Positions 1 to 6,225 of a stretch of 63,512 bases of DNA are shown here, one piece after another. Where the stretch lies: positions 1 to 63,512 of the forward strand of contig NZ_QFNM01000023.1 of assembly GCF_003248455.1 (NCBI RefSeq), written 5' to 3'. Numbering within the stretch: position 1 is the first letter of the stretch; each line of letters begins with the position of its first letter. The position numbers and the translations under genes are program-made. Origin of the DNA: Brevundimonas sp. (lineage in GTDB: Bacteria > Pseudomonadota > Alphaproteobacteria > Caulobacterales > Caulobacteraceae). The notes beneath the pieces are model-generated. The model saw nothing but the letters and a program-made list of their open reading frames with translations. It did no database searches and was not told the DNA's origin.

Positions 1-2
1 CC

Positions 3-1391
3 AATCTGGCGGCGTCGGTCAGCGCGTCCCGTAACCAGCTTCTCTACAACTCGACCGGCGCTCGCGGCATGGATGGATGGGTGGGCGGCCCCAACTGGTC
101 TACGCAAGACTTCGGCTATGGGTTCGGGCGGGGTTTCAGTTGCGCGGTTTCAGGGTCGTATCTCTATAACGACAACGCTCACTTCGCAGAGATCGCCCCT
201 GAGTCTTGGGTCACTTGGTCCGCTGATCCGAAGATCTTCGGCGGGACGTGCGATATCTGGCTTGAATTCTATGACAGCAGCTTCAATCGGGTCGGTGGAA
301 ACTATGCCGGTCGCCAGGTCGCCAATCGGGATTTTGGCGATACTGTTTCCGGCGAGGCGCTTGCCCCGGCCAATGCTTTCAATGCGCGTCTAGTCACATG
401 GCCTAACTTCTCGGCCGGCGGCTCGGCCGGGGTTCGCCGGATGAAGGTCGAGCGCGGTCGTCTTCCTGCGACGGCTTGGTCTGACGAGGGGACGACAGAG
501 GCCCTGGCGGCTTCGCTTTCAGTCACCGCCGCTGTCGCGGCCGATGCACAGACCCGCCTCGCCAACGTCATCTTCGAGGTCATCGGCGCGTCGGGCGGCG
601 ACCCGTTCCAACTGCTGTTCAGAACCCAGGGCACCAACTCCTATGGCCGTCTGGTCGCCTCGGCGCTGGAGTTTTGCAGCGTTATCGGCGGCGAAGTCAT
701 CACGGCGATGAAGCTGATCGGCGGCGATGTTTTCATTACCGGCAAGCTATTCATGGGGCTGGCTAAACAGATCACGCTGGACCCGACCATTCCGGCGCTG
801 ATCTTCACGCCCACGTCCGGCACGGCGAAGATGATCTACGGCGCCGGGTTCGGGGCCGGGTCCGACTGCATCATGTGGCTGGGGCCGAAGGCGACGGCGG
901 TCGCCGACATCACGCGCACCAATGGTTCGTGGGCGTTCGGTACCGACAGCAAGGTCTATTACGGCACGGCTGAACTGGGCTCCGGTGGCGGCACCGCCGG
1001 GGCCGGGCAGAACCGGATCGCCGTGGTCGGCAGCTTGTCATCGAGCACCTTCTCGACCCTGGGCTCCATGACGCTGAACAACCGCCCCGGATCGGGTTTG
1101 TGGGGTCTGACGTCCGTTTCCCTGGGCGGTCAATCGACCGGCACGGGGGCGACGGTCGAACTGCAGCTGATCGAGGCCGGCGCTTCGACACCTTTGGCGA
1201 CTGCGACCGTCTTCGTGCCTGCCGGCGACGCAGCCTCGGCGCTGGACTTCAGCTTCAGCCCGACCGGGCCGTGGGCGCAGACGCGGCCTGCCGGAAACCT
1301 GACCCTCAATGTGCGCGGTCGCCGGTCGGCCGGCAGTGGCACGGCCTCGATCTCCGGCGACATCGTCGCGACCTACAACCCTTCTGTTTAA
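3..1391 (+). CDS. Prophage tail/host-specificity protein, 3' part of gene
   Basis: The reading frame is open from the first bases of the window, so the gene begins upstream; the first ATG in view (69) is probably internal. About 460 residues of the C-terminal part are visible. The middle (roughly 150-250 residues before the end) has repeated short beta-like segments around ALEFCSVIGGEV and LIGGDVFITG, a pattern typical of the distal part of phage tail tip or fibre proteins. The last 150 residues are Gly/Ser/Thr-rich and beta-rich, as in receptor-binding ends. It lies directly upstream of small late genes and the lysis cassette, the usual lambdoid order. Product class is inferred from composition and context; the exact receptor role is unknown. 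Confidence 0.7.
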   Translation, partial: NLAASVSASRNQLLYNSTGARGMDGWVGGPNWSTQDFGYGFGRGFSCAVSGSYLYNDNAHFAEIAPESWVTWSADPKIFGGTCDIWLEFYDSSFNRVGGNYAGRQVANRDFGDTVSGEALAPANAFNARLVTWPNFSAGGSAGVRRMKVERGRLPATAWSDEGTTEALAASLSVTAAVAADAQTRLANVIFEVIGASGGDPFQLLFRTQGTNSYGRLVASALEFCSVIGGEVITAMKLIGGDVFITGKLFMGLAKQITLDPTIPALIFTPTSGTAKMIYGAGFGAGSDCIMWLGPKATAVADITRTNGSWAFGTDSKVYYGTAELGSGGGTAGAGQNRIAVVGSLSSSTFSTLGSMTLNNRPGSGLWGLTSVSLGGQSTGTGATVELQLIEAGASTPLATATVFVPAGDAASALDFSFSPTGPWAQTRPAGNLTLNVRGRRSAGSGTASISGDIVATYNPSV

Positions 1392-1409
1392 CCCATCCAA
1401 GGACATCCC

Positions 1410-1853
1410 ATGCCCAACGCCATTCTGACCAAACATGACGGCACGATCACCAGCATCCCGGCCGACAGCGTCGTCGCCATCCTGTCGACCTCCCTGGACG
1501 CGCTGGACGAGAACCGTCCTCAGTTGAGGTCCATCGTGATCTCGACCTTCCGAGGCCAGGCGTCCGACTATCTCGCCCACACCGCCGTCGACGCGGCCGG
1601 CGAGATCGAGAAGGCCCGTTCGACCAAGCGCGGCGCCCTGCTGCGCTCGGCCAAGCCCCGCGCCTGGCTGGAACTGGCCGTGGGCGAGGACGTGACCCGC
1701 CTGCTGCCGGGTTCGGTCCCCGGATACGAGACCCTGAACGACGAACGCCTGCGCCTGTATTGGCAGCCGCCCAAGGGCGATCCGATCCCGCTAGACGTCA
1801 ACAACACCCCCGAAAACCAAGCGCGTCTCGACGCCGATATCGAAGGAGCCTGA
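1410..1853 (+). CDS. Hypothetical prophage late protein (147 aa)
   Basis: An ORF of 147 residues starts 18 bases after the tail gene stop. I do not recognise a family. It has no signal peptide or membrane segment; it is acidic towards the C-terminus and reads as a soluble mixed alpha/beta protein, beginning MPNAILTKHDGTI. The position right after a tail-tip gene is where tail-fibre accessory or assembly proteins often sit, but nothing in the sequence proves that role. It is followed after two bases by the next ORF, so it is very probably co-transcribed with the tail gene and with 1856-2176. Confidence 0.65.
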   Translation: MPNAILTKHDGTITSIPADSVVAILSTSLDALDENRPQLRSIVISTFRGQASDYLAHTAVDAAGEIEKARSTKRGALLRSAKPRAWLELAVGEDVTRLLPGSVPGYETLNDERLRLYWQPPKGDPIPLDVNNTPENQARLDADIEGA

Positions 1854-1855
1854 CC

Positions 1856-2176
1856 ATGACCAAGACCTACACCGCTGAAGAGATCGAGCAGCAGCGCGCC
1901 AATGTCGCCGCCGCCGACGCCGCAGCAGCCGCAGAACGAAAGGCGGCCGCCATGGCGGTCCTTCAGCCATTCCTCGAAGCCGGCTGGGGTTCGTCGTCCG
2001 ACACTTCTCCGATCAAAACCGCGATCAAGGTCATGCAGGACGCGGCGCACACCCTGCAGGCCATAGACCCGACCGCGGCCAATCTGATGTTTTCAATGGC
2101 GATGCCGATGGCGACGGCCGACGATAAAATCCGCACCCTCGCGGCGATGAACGCCCCGGCGCCCGCCGAAACCTGA
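1856..2176 (+). CDS. Hypothetical prophage protein, Ala-rich helical (106 aa)
   Basis: The ATG at 1856 is preceded by GAAGGAG at 1842-1848 inside the end of the previous gene, which favours this start over upstream in-frame codons. The 106-residue product begins MTKTYTAEEIEQQRANV and is strongly helical and alanine-rich for its first 40 residues, suggesting a coiled coil; the rest is also helical. No known domain is recognised. It is translationally packed against the preceding ORF (stop at 1851-1853), so it belongs to the same late operon. Confidence 0.65.
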   Translation: MTKTYTAEEIEQQRANVAAADAAAAAERKAAAMAVLQPFLEAGWGSSSDTSPIKTAIKVMQDAAHTLQAIDPTAANLMFSMAMPMATADDKIRTLAAMNAPAPAET

Positions 2177-2243
2177 CCTCGACCCAAGCCGCCCGCACGG
2201 CGGTTTGTCTACCTGCCGAAGCCCCCCCGGCGAGGAGTCCGCC

Positions 2244-2732
2244 ATGCACCGCCCTTCCCCGGCCCGCGCGTTGCGCTGGGTCGAACCCTTGACCGCGCTC
2301 GGCGTCGGCTTCCTGCTGAACCTGACGGTCAGCATGGCGGCCTATGCCGGCGTGATCAGCGCGAACCCGCTCGACCCCGAATGGGTGGCGGTCGCGGGCG
2401 CGGCTGGCGGGCTGGTGTCCGCCCTGGTCCATATCGGCGTCGTGTCGCTGGGCCCCGAGCCGGCGTCCCCGCGTGAAATCCTGCGCGCCACGGTCGAGGG
2501 CGGGTTCGCGATCCTCGTCGGGGCCTTGGTCGCAGGCTATGTCGCGCCGCAGTCGGAACGGTTCTGGCCCGGCATGACCCCCGCCGATCTCCGCGCCATC
2601 GGCTTCGGCATCGGCATGGGGGCCTGGCGCTTCGCCCCCGGCGTGTTCGGCGCCGTCAAGATGCTCTCCAACCCCGCCACGCTGCGCGACCTGGCGCTGC
2701 GCTGGCTGACCAGCATGAAGCCAACGCCATGA
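2244..2732 (+). CDS. Prophage multi-pass membrane protein, holin candidate (162 aa)
   Basis: The start is set at ATG 2244 because GAGGAG at 2232-2237 gives a good ribosome binding site; a TTG-initiated extension to 2205 has none. Four hydrophobic stretches are visible, around residues 18-36 (GFLLNLTVSMAAYAGVIS), 45-66, 84-102 and 116-135. It precedes another membrane protein with a 4-base ATGA overlap, and lies upstream of the endolysin and spanins. Two small membrane proteins next to an endolysin suggest holin or antiholin functions, but neither matches a holin family I can name, so this is inference from position and topology. Confidence 0.6.
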   Translation: MHRPSPARALRWVEPLTALGVGFLLNLTVSMAAYAGVISANPLDPEWVAVAGAAGGLVSALVHIGVVSLGPEPASPREILRATVEGGFAILVGALVAGYVAPQSERFWPGMTPADLRAIGFGIGMGAWRFAPGVFGAVKMLSNPATLRDLALRWLTSMKPTP

Positions 2733-3178
2733 CCCCGATCCAGATGATCGTCATCGCGGCGGCCGGGATCACCGGCCTGACCGTCTTCGCCCGCGCCGAG
2801 TTGCTGAGGCCCCGTGTCCGCAGCGCCTATCTGACCAATGCGGCGGTGCGCCTGTTGATGGACGCCACGGCTCTGGCCTGCGTGTTCGTCATCGCCGAGG
2901 TGCTGGGCGGCGCGACCCTGGACGCCGGGTTCATCGGCTTCATCGTCCTGTGCGCCGTCACCTCCTCGGCGGTGCTGATCAGCATGTGGGTCCACAACAC
3001 CCGAGCGACCGTGGATCGCCGGGCAGAAGAGGCGACCTTGGAGACGCGACGGGCCGATGTCTCGGACGTGCGGACGGTTCTGGTCGAAGACCTGCCGCCC
3101 GCGCTGGAGGCGGCCATGCCCAAGGTGATCAAGGATTTGGCGGCGCAGCCCGACCCCTATCAGCCGAAGACGGACTGA
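2729..3178 (+). CDS. Prophage membrane protein with cytoplasmic tail (149 aa)
   Basis: The start overlaps the stop of the preceding membrane gene by four bases (ATGA), so the two are translationally coupled. Three hydrophobic segments are seen near residues 5-22, 43-62 and 68-88; the last 60 residues are charged and helical, beginning after WVHNTRATVDRRAEE. Three short membrane helices plus a charged tail fits class I holin topology, and the gene lies about 930 bases before the endolysin, with the opposite-strand protease cassette in between. No specific holin family can be assigned from the sequence alone. Confidence 0.6.
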   Translation: MTPIQMIVIAAAGITGLTVFARAELLRPRVRSAYLTNAAVRLLMDATALACVFVIAEVLGGATLDAGFIGFIVLCAVTSSAVLISMWVHNTRATVDRRAEEATLETRRADVSDVRTVLVEDLPPALEAAMPKVIKDLAAQPDPYQPKTD

Positions 3179-3190
3179 CGAACCGGGTTC

Positions 3191-3205
3191 GCGAACGGCG
3201 TTCGC
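3191..3205. promoter_or_regulatory. Palindromic operator-like site, copy 1
   Basis: GCGAACGGCGTTCGC is a near-perfect palindrome (7-base arms around one central base). A near-identical copy differing only at the centre lies at 4065-4079, and the bases that follow (ATC) are shared. The site sits 25 bases upstream of the small ORF at 3231. It is not a LexA box: the GTTC/GAAC elements are spaced differently from the GTTC-N7-GTTC seen elsewhere in this window. A prophage repressor or activator operator is the simplest reading. Confidence 0.5.
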
Positions 3206-3230
3206 ATCAGGCTTTAAAGGAAAGATGTGT

Positions 3231-3476
3231 ATGAGCTACGTCGCGCAAACGGCCTCTGCCTGCGGCTGCGTCTCCGAGGATTGCCGGGTCAACGGCTGCG
3301 CCTCTCTCAGGCGGGCATCGCAACATGGACAATCGCATTGGCATCCATGGGCAGCGCAAACTGCTGCACAGACGTCACAATACCAAGCGTCAGGGCCTCC
3401 CTCGGAAGAAGCCGCCGATCTTCCGTTCCGAAATAGTGATCAATCTGCGGATCGCTCCACCCGAGAATTTCCCTGA
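3231..3476 (+). CDS. Candidate Cys-rich small protein, doubtful 3' part
   Basis: AAAGGAAAG at 3216-3224 precedes two in-frame start codons, ATG 3225 and ATG 3231. The first 25 residues contain a dense cysteine pattern, CGCVSEDCRVNGC. From position 3307 the frame runs antisense through the 3' end of the ClpP-like gene and loses any protein-like character. Either a short Cys-rich protein is encoded whose tail is fortuitous, or an older gene was cut when the opposite-strand cassette arrived. It follows palindrome copy 1. Coding status is uncertain. Confidence 0.3.
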   Translation: MSYVAQTASACGCVSEDCRVNGCASLRRASQHGQSHWHPWAAQTAAQTSQYQASGPPSEEAADLPFRNSDQSADRSTREFP

Positions 3477-3831
3477 ATGGCGCTCCGATGAGGTCCGTAT
3501 TAGGCGCGCGCTGCCCAACTTTGGGGCCGTCCGAGTAGGTGGCTCCATGCAGCACAAAGGCGCTGATCGGCAGGCAGGTGCGTGCGGCGCCAGCCATAAA
3601 CACCGTGGCTGCTATTGAATCGCACGGCCCGAAAGCGTGCGTATCGACACGCCAAGGCAGGCTGCGAATGAAGTTATAAAGGCCGACGCCGGCGACGACA
3701 TCACCGCCTCCGCTGCAAATATGGAGCACAACGCGGGTCGCCCCCTCACGAAAGGCTCCCACCATCAAGATTTGCGTGTTCCGGGCGGCGATGGGCGTCA
3801 ACGCTCCGTGGAAAATCAGGTGGCGATCCAT
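3307..3831 (-). CDS. ClpP-like serine protease encoded by prophage cassette (174 aa)
   Basis: The product has the ClpP/crotonase-fold signature: a glycine turn HICSGGGDV (residues about 37-45, the oxyanion strand), the nucleophile region GPCDSIAATVF (Ser at about 71) and the His region AFVLHGATY (His at about 94). These align with Ser97 and His122 of E. coli ClpP. The third catalytic residue (Asp) cannot be placed with certainty. At 174 residues it is slightly shorter than housekeeping ClpP and has no propeptide. It is transcribed against the phage late genes and has a lower G+C content (about 58% in the lines I counted, against 68% in the lysis genes). It lies 55 bases downstream of a 52-residue membrane protein on the same strand. 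Substrate and any ATPase partner are unknown; no clp ATPase is in the window. Confidence 0.75.
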   Translation of the reverse strand: MDRHLIFHGALTPIAARNTQILMVGAFREGATRVVLHICSGGGDVVAGVGLYNFIRSLPWRVDTHAFGPCDSIAATVFMAGAARTCLPISAFVLHGATYSDGPKVGQRAPNTDLIGAPFREILGWSDPQIDHYFGTEDRRLLPREALTLGIVTSVQQFALPMDANAIVHVAMPA

Positions 3832-3886
3832 TTCAGCAATCCATCTTTAACATCGTCGCTTGGCGCGCCTGGCGCTCCGCCCGCTG

Positions 3887-4045
3887 TTAGCCCGCCAGCA
3901 GCCGCGTCAGCAGATAGACCCCGCCCGCGATGGCGGCCCATAGGGCGAGGCTGACCGCGACCAGAACGACGATCCGCACCTTGCGCGGCCATTTCGGCTC
4001 GGGCGCGCCCCATAGCGGGCTTCCGTTGTCGTGCTGCATCGGCAT
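3887..4045 (-). CDS. Small single-pass membrane protein (52 aa) upstream of ClpP-like gene
   Basis: A 53-codon ORF reads MPMQHDNGSPLWGAPEPKWP, a basic RKVR stretch, then one hydrophobic helix (about residues 24-48, IVVLVAVSLALWAAIAGGVY) and a short tail LLTRLLAG. Basic residues just before the helix favour an N-terminus-in topology. It is the first gene of the minus-strand pair with the ClpP-like protease, and its start lies 20 bases from palindrome copy 2, which it may share with the divergent endolysin gene. It is too short for automatic calling, but the clean signal-anchor architecture and operon position support it. Function unknown; a membrane tether or regulator for the protease is only a guess. 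Confidence 0.6.
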   Translation of the reverse strand: MPMQHDNGSPLWGAPEPKWPRKVRIVVLVAVSLALWAAIAGGVYLLTRLLAG

Positions 4046-4064
4046 GGCGACGACCTAAGCACAA

Positions 4065-4079
4065 GCGAACGCCGTTCGC
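4065..4079. promoter_or_regulatory. Palindromic operator-like site, copy 2
   Basis: GCGAACGCCGTTCGC, the second copy of the palindrome at 3191-3205. It lies in a divergent intergenic space, 20 bases upstream of the minus-strand 52-residue gene and 29 bases upstream of the endolysin start at 4109. One protein bound here could control both the lysis genes and the protease cassette. Confidence 0.5.
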
Positions 4080-4108
4080 ATCCCCTTCGACAATCTGGAG
4101 ACCGACCA

Positions 4109-4711
4109 ATGCTCGACGCACGTCGAATGCAACAGCGCCTCGGCGTGTCCGTTGACGGCGTGATCGGCGCCGGAACGTTGACGGCCCTGTTCGCCAGGAT
4201 GGGCGCGGCGCCCGACATCGCCGCCGAACTCGGCCTAGCCGCCAATGTCCATTTCCGAACCTACGCCATCCTCGAAACCGGACTGCGCCTAGCCCACTTC
4301 ATGGGGCAGTGCGCCCACGAGAGTCTAGGCTTCAAGGCGATGGAGGAGATCGCCAGCGGCGCGGACTATGAGGGCCGGGCCGATCTCGGCAACACCCAGC
4401 CCGGAGACGGCAAACGCTACAAGGGTCGGGGGCCGATCCAGACCACGGGGCGGGCCAACTACAGGCGCGACGGCCGCGCGCTCGGGATCGACCTCGAGCG
4501 CCATCCGCAACTGCTGTCGACGCCATCGCTCGGGCTGCTGGCCAGCACCCTGTTCTGGTCCCGCATGGGACTGAACGCGTGGGCCGATCAGGACAACGGG
4601 GCGGCCTGCTCGCGCGGCGTGAACCGGGGCAATCCGCGATCCGACAAACCGGCGAACCACGAGGCCGAGCGCGCCGCGTTGACGGCCAAGGCCAAGGGGC
4701 TGATCCTGTGA
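4109..4711 (+). CDS. GH19-type endolysin (200 aa)
   Basis: The ATG at 4109 (CTGGAG at 4095-4100) is chosen over an upstream in-frame ATG at 4031. The N-terminal 30 residues (QRLGVSVDGVIGAGTLTAL) resemble a short peptidoglycan-binding repeat. The rest is a glycoside hydrolase family 19 lysozyme/chitinase fold: AHESLGFKAMEE around residue 70-81 carries the catalytic Glu region, and KGRGPIQTTGRANYR around 110-124 is the family hallmark. It would cut cell-wall glycan during phage release. No signal peptide is visible, so it needs a holin. The 3' end overlaps the GTG start of the Rz-like gene, forming a lysis operon. Confidence 0.88.
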   Translation: MLDARRMQQRLGVSVDGVIGAGTLTALFARMGAAPDIAAELGLAANVHFRTYAILETGLRLAHFMGQCAHESLGFKAMEEIASGADYEGRADLGNTQPGDGKRYKGRGPIQTTGRANYRRDGRALGIDLERHPQLLSTPSLGLLASTLFWSRMGLNAWADQDNGAACSRGVNRGNPRSDKPANHEAERAALTAKAKGLIL

Positions 4712-5085
4712 TCGCCCTCCGCTTCCTCCGCGCCCTCACCCCGACCGCCTGGATCACCATCGGCGTCCTGGCCGCCTTCCTGCTGTTCGGCGGCTATTGC
4801 GCTCACAGGGCCGCACAGGGCGAACGCGACCGCAAGGCGGCCCAAGCCCACAAGATCGAAGCGAAGGCCTCCAGCGCTCGGGAAACGGCCGCTGGCGAGC
4901 GCCAGACCGAGACTTCCACCATCCGCAACCGGCAAGAGGAGAGAGACCATGCCGCTGAAGCGATTCCTGACAGCCTCCCTGATGATCGCGAGCTTAGGCG
5001 CCGCTGTCGCCAGTTGCGGGACGCCGGGCGCAGCCTTCCCGCCTGCGACGGACTTGCGGGTCCAGCCCAAGCCGGTCCCGCCTGA
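4708..5085 (+). CDS. Rz-like inner-membrane spanin
   Basis: The GTG at 4708 overlaps the endolysin stop (GTGA). The 125-residue product has an N-terminal membrane anchor (TAWITIGVLAAFLLFGGYCA, about residues 12-31) followed by a charged helical periplasmic region rich in Lys, Arg, Glu and Gln (QGERDRKAAQAHKIEAKA). It ends with a Cys-containing, Pro-rich tail. This is the architecture of Rz i-spanins, which join an outer-membrane lipoprotein to fuse the envelope at the last step of lysis. The o-spanin gene is nested inside it in another frame (4949-5251), a hallmark of Rz/Rz1 pairs. Confidence 0.82.
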   Translation: MIALRFLRALTPTAWITIGVLAAFLLFGGYCAHRAAQGERDRKAAQAHKIEAKASSARETAAGERQTETSTIRNRQEERDHAAEAIPDSLPDDRELRRRCRQLRDAGRSLPACDGLAGPAQAGPA

Positions 5086-5251
5086 CGAGGTGCTGACCAG
5101 CCGGATCGCGGGCGAGCGCTACGACAACGCCGTAGAGGCCTGGGGCGAGGAAGGCTGGGCCACGGTCGGGCGGCTGTGCCGGTTCTTCGACGCCATGGGG
5201 ATGAAGGGCCTCAGTTGTCCGCCGCCGGAAATCCGACCTCGGCCGGGCTAG
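4949..5251 (+). CDS. Rz1-like outer-membrane lipoprotein spanin, nested gene
   Basis: This ORF begins inside the Rz-like gene in the +2 frame (GAGGAGAG at 4935-4942 as ribosome binding site). The first 22 residues form a lipoprotein signal with lipobox VASC (MPLKRFLTASLMIASLGAAVASC). The mature part is Pro-rich at first (PPATDLRVQPKPVPP), as in Rz1 proteins, and extends beyond the Rz stop for 166 bases. Its role would be the outer-membrane half of the spanin bridge. At 100 residues it is longer than lambda Rz1 but within the range of other o-spanins. Confidence 0.8.
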   Translation: MPLKRFLTASLMIASLGAAVASCGTPGAAFPPATDLRVQPKPVPPDEVLTSRIAGERYDNAVEAWGEEGWATVGRLCRFFDAMGMKGLSCPPPEIRPRPG

Positions 5252-5260
5252 GCAGAAATA

Positions 5261-5284
5261 AGGGGTCGCTCACACCGACCCCCT
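5261..5284 (+). terminator. Hairpin after spanin genes
   Basis: GGGGTCG (5262-5268) pairs with CGACCCC (5276-5282) ten bases after the Rz1 stop. The T-tract is poor, so this may be a weak terminator or RNA-stability hairpin for the lysis operon. Confidence 0.5.
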
Positions 5285-5324
5285 CTGGCCCTGTTGAATC
5301 CCCGTGCAGCGTCGAGCCCAGGCT

Positions 5325-5488
5325 CCGCTATCGAGGCCGCTCCGGTTTGTGCCGGGCGGCCTTTCTGCTATCATGCACTTGCGGCTCCCGCTGGTTGGTT
5401 CCTTCAGCAGGTGGATTGGGCATCCGCCCGGCGTATGTTCCGGCCGGCCGCGACGTAGCTTACCGCGCCGCTATCGAGGCCGCTCCGG
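5325..5488 (+). repeat. 21-base direct repeat, each copy forming half of a terminator
   Basis: The same 21 bases (CCGCTATCGAGGCCGCTCCGG split as CCGCTATCGAG plus GCCGCTCCGG) occur at 5325-5345 and 5468-5488. Each copy continues into a matching 3' arm and TTT, so a terminator unit has been duplicated 143 bases apart. Between them I see no credible gene. Confidence 0.7.
5335..5364 (+). terminator. Rho-independent terminator, copy 1
   Basis: GGCCGCTCCGG (5335-5345) pairs with CCGGGCGGCC (5352-5361) and is followed by TTT. It lies downstream of the spanin genes and would end late transcription. Confidence 0.65.
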
Positions 5489-5506
5489 GAGACCGGGGCG
5501 GCCTTT
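5478..5506. terminator. Rho-independent terminator, copy 2, between convergent units
   Basis: GGCCGCTCCGG (5478-5488) pairs with CCGGGGCGGCC (5493-5503), followed by TTT. It sits just beyond the 3' end of the minus-strand gene at 5509, so it separates the plus-strand lysis operon from the minus-strand SOS cassette and could act both ways. Confidence 0.65.
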
Positions 5507-5508
5507 CG

Positions 5509-5763
5509 CTATTTGGGCCAGCGCCAGAACTCATAGAGCGCCGAACCTGTGCCCTGGAATCCGTGGATCAACAGCGTTGGAGACCGGGCGCCGCATTTCC
5601 GGCAGATCATCTTCCGCCTGAGATCGCGCAGCGGCGTGAACTGTTGCGATTTGGGCAGCGTCCGCCAAGCCGGGATGGTCGTGTGTCCGCACCGACAGAC
5701 GCACGACAGCTGATTCCCGGAGGACACGTCGTCTATCGTCGTGTCGTCGGCGTAGTAGGTCAT
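5509..5763 (-). CDS. Small zinc-ribbon-like prophage protein (84 aa), second gene of SOS cassette
   Basis: The ATG at 5763 overlaps the stop of the upstream 72-residue gene (ATGA), which fixes the start. The protein carries two cysteine clusters, CVCRCGH near residue 21-27 and CRKCG near 54-58, which could bind one zinc ion as a treble-clef or ribbon. The spacing between them is basic and helical (LRDLRRKM). It has no membrane segment. I do not recognise a named family. Through the overlap it is co-expressed with the 72-residue protein behind the LexA box at 6027, so DNA-damage induction is expected; its target is unknown. Confidence 0.6.
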   Translation of the reverse strand: MTYYADDTTIDDVSSGNQLSCVCRCGHTTIPAWRTLPKSQQFTPLRDLRRKMICRKCGARSPTLLIHGFQGTGSALYEFWRWPK

Positions 5764-5978
5764 AGGGGCCGAAAGCGCCCCAGCCCGAGCGCCAAGGCCT
5801 GCTGGACCAGGCGGGCGTTCTCCTCTGGCGACGGGTAGGCGACGTTCGATCCGGGCGCCAGGACCTCGGGCAGGCTTGGATGGGGTCTGGGGTGAGGTTT
5901 GCCGGGCAGCGGCGCGGTGCGCGCGGCCCACTCGGCGTCCAGGCGCATCAGTTCTTCAGTCGATAGGGGTTCCGGCAT
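5760..5978 (-). CDS. Hypothetical prophage protein (72 aa), first gene of SOS cassette
   Basis: A strong ribosome binding site (GGAGG six bases before the ATG at 5978 on the minus strand) supports the start. The product begins MPEPLSTEELMRLDAEWAAR, has a Pro/His-rich middle and a helical end (PEENARLVQQALALGLG). No known domain is recognised. A LexA box lies 49-63 bases upstream, and the gene overlaps the zinc-ribbon-like gene downstream, so both form an SOS-type cassette beside the attachment site. Confidence 0.6.
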   Translation of the reverse strand: MPEPLSTEELMRLDAEWAARTAPLPGKPHPRPHPSLPEVLAPGSNVAYPSPEENARLVQQALALGLGRFRPL

Positions 5979-6026
5979 TCTATCCTCCGTCGCGCCACCG
6001 ACTGGATGGGCGACATAGCCGAACGT

Positions 6027-6041
6027 GAACAGAATGGGAAC
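6027..6041 (-). promoter_or_regulatory. LexA box upstream of prophage two-gene cassette
   Basis: GAAC-AGAATGG-GAAC on the plus strand reads GTTC-N7-GTTC on the minus strand, an exact match to the alphaproteobacterial LexA box. It lies 49-63 bases upstream of the minus-strand start at 5978. Similar boxes precede uvrA and the radical SAM/UdgX operon in this window. Confidence 0.7.
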
Positions 6042-6133
6042 ATTTGGTTTGCAGATGAGGCTGTGATCCAGTCGCCGCGTGGGGATAACTTTAGACGGTT
6101 TGCGGACCGGCTTTTGAAAAACCTCGCCATATC

Positions 6134-6182
6134 GGGGACTGCAAATCCTTGCACCCGGGTTCGATTCCCGGTCAGGCCTCCA
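6134..6182 (+). other. Prophage attachment site: 3' fragment of tRNA-Cys(GCA)
   Basis: From 6134 the sequence is the anticodon arm of tRNA-Cys (GGGGA stem, CTGCAAA loop with anticodon GCA, TCCTT), then the variable region, T arm (CCGGG-TTCGATT-CCCGG), acceptor 3' strand TCAGGCC, discriminator T and encoded CCA (6180-6182). The required 5' partner GGCCTGA and a D arm are absent upstream, where the sequence is prophage. This is the displaced 3' end left when an element integrates into a tRNA gene; the intact tRNA-Cys should lie at the other prophage end. Confidence 0.8.
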
Positions 6183-6198
6183 TCGCGACGACGACGAC

Positions 6199-6220
6199 GG
6201 CCGCCTCTCGGGGCGGCCTT
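6199..6220 (+). terminator. Short GC hairpin after the attachment site
   Basis: GGCCGCC (6199-6205) pairs with GGCGGCC (6212-6218), followed by only two T residues. It was probably the terminator of the original tRNA-Cys gene, and lies at the 3' side of the convergent methyltransferase gene. Confidence 0.4.
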
Positions 6221-6225
6221 CGCGT

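Noticed and set aside
3187..3203. LexA box at the first palindrome
   Set aside because: The two GTTC elements are separated by nine bases, not seven; the site is better read as a palindrome.
6105..6182. A complete tRNA-Cys gene
   Set aside because: No GGCCTGA acceptor strand or D arm exists upstream of the anticodon arm, so only a 3' fragment is present.
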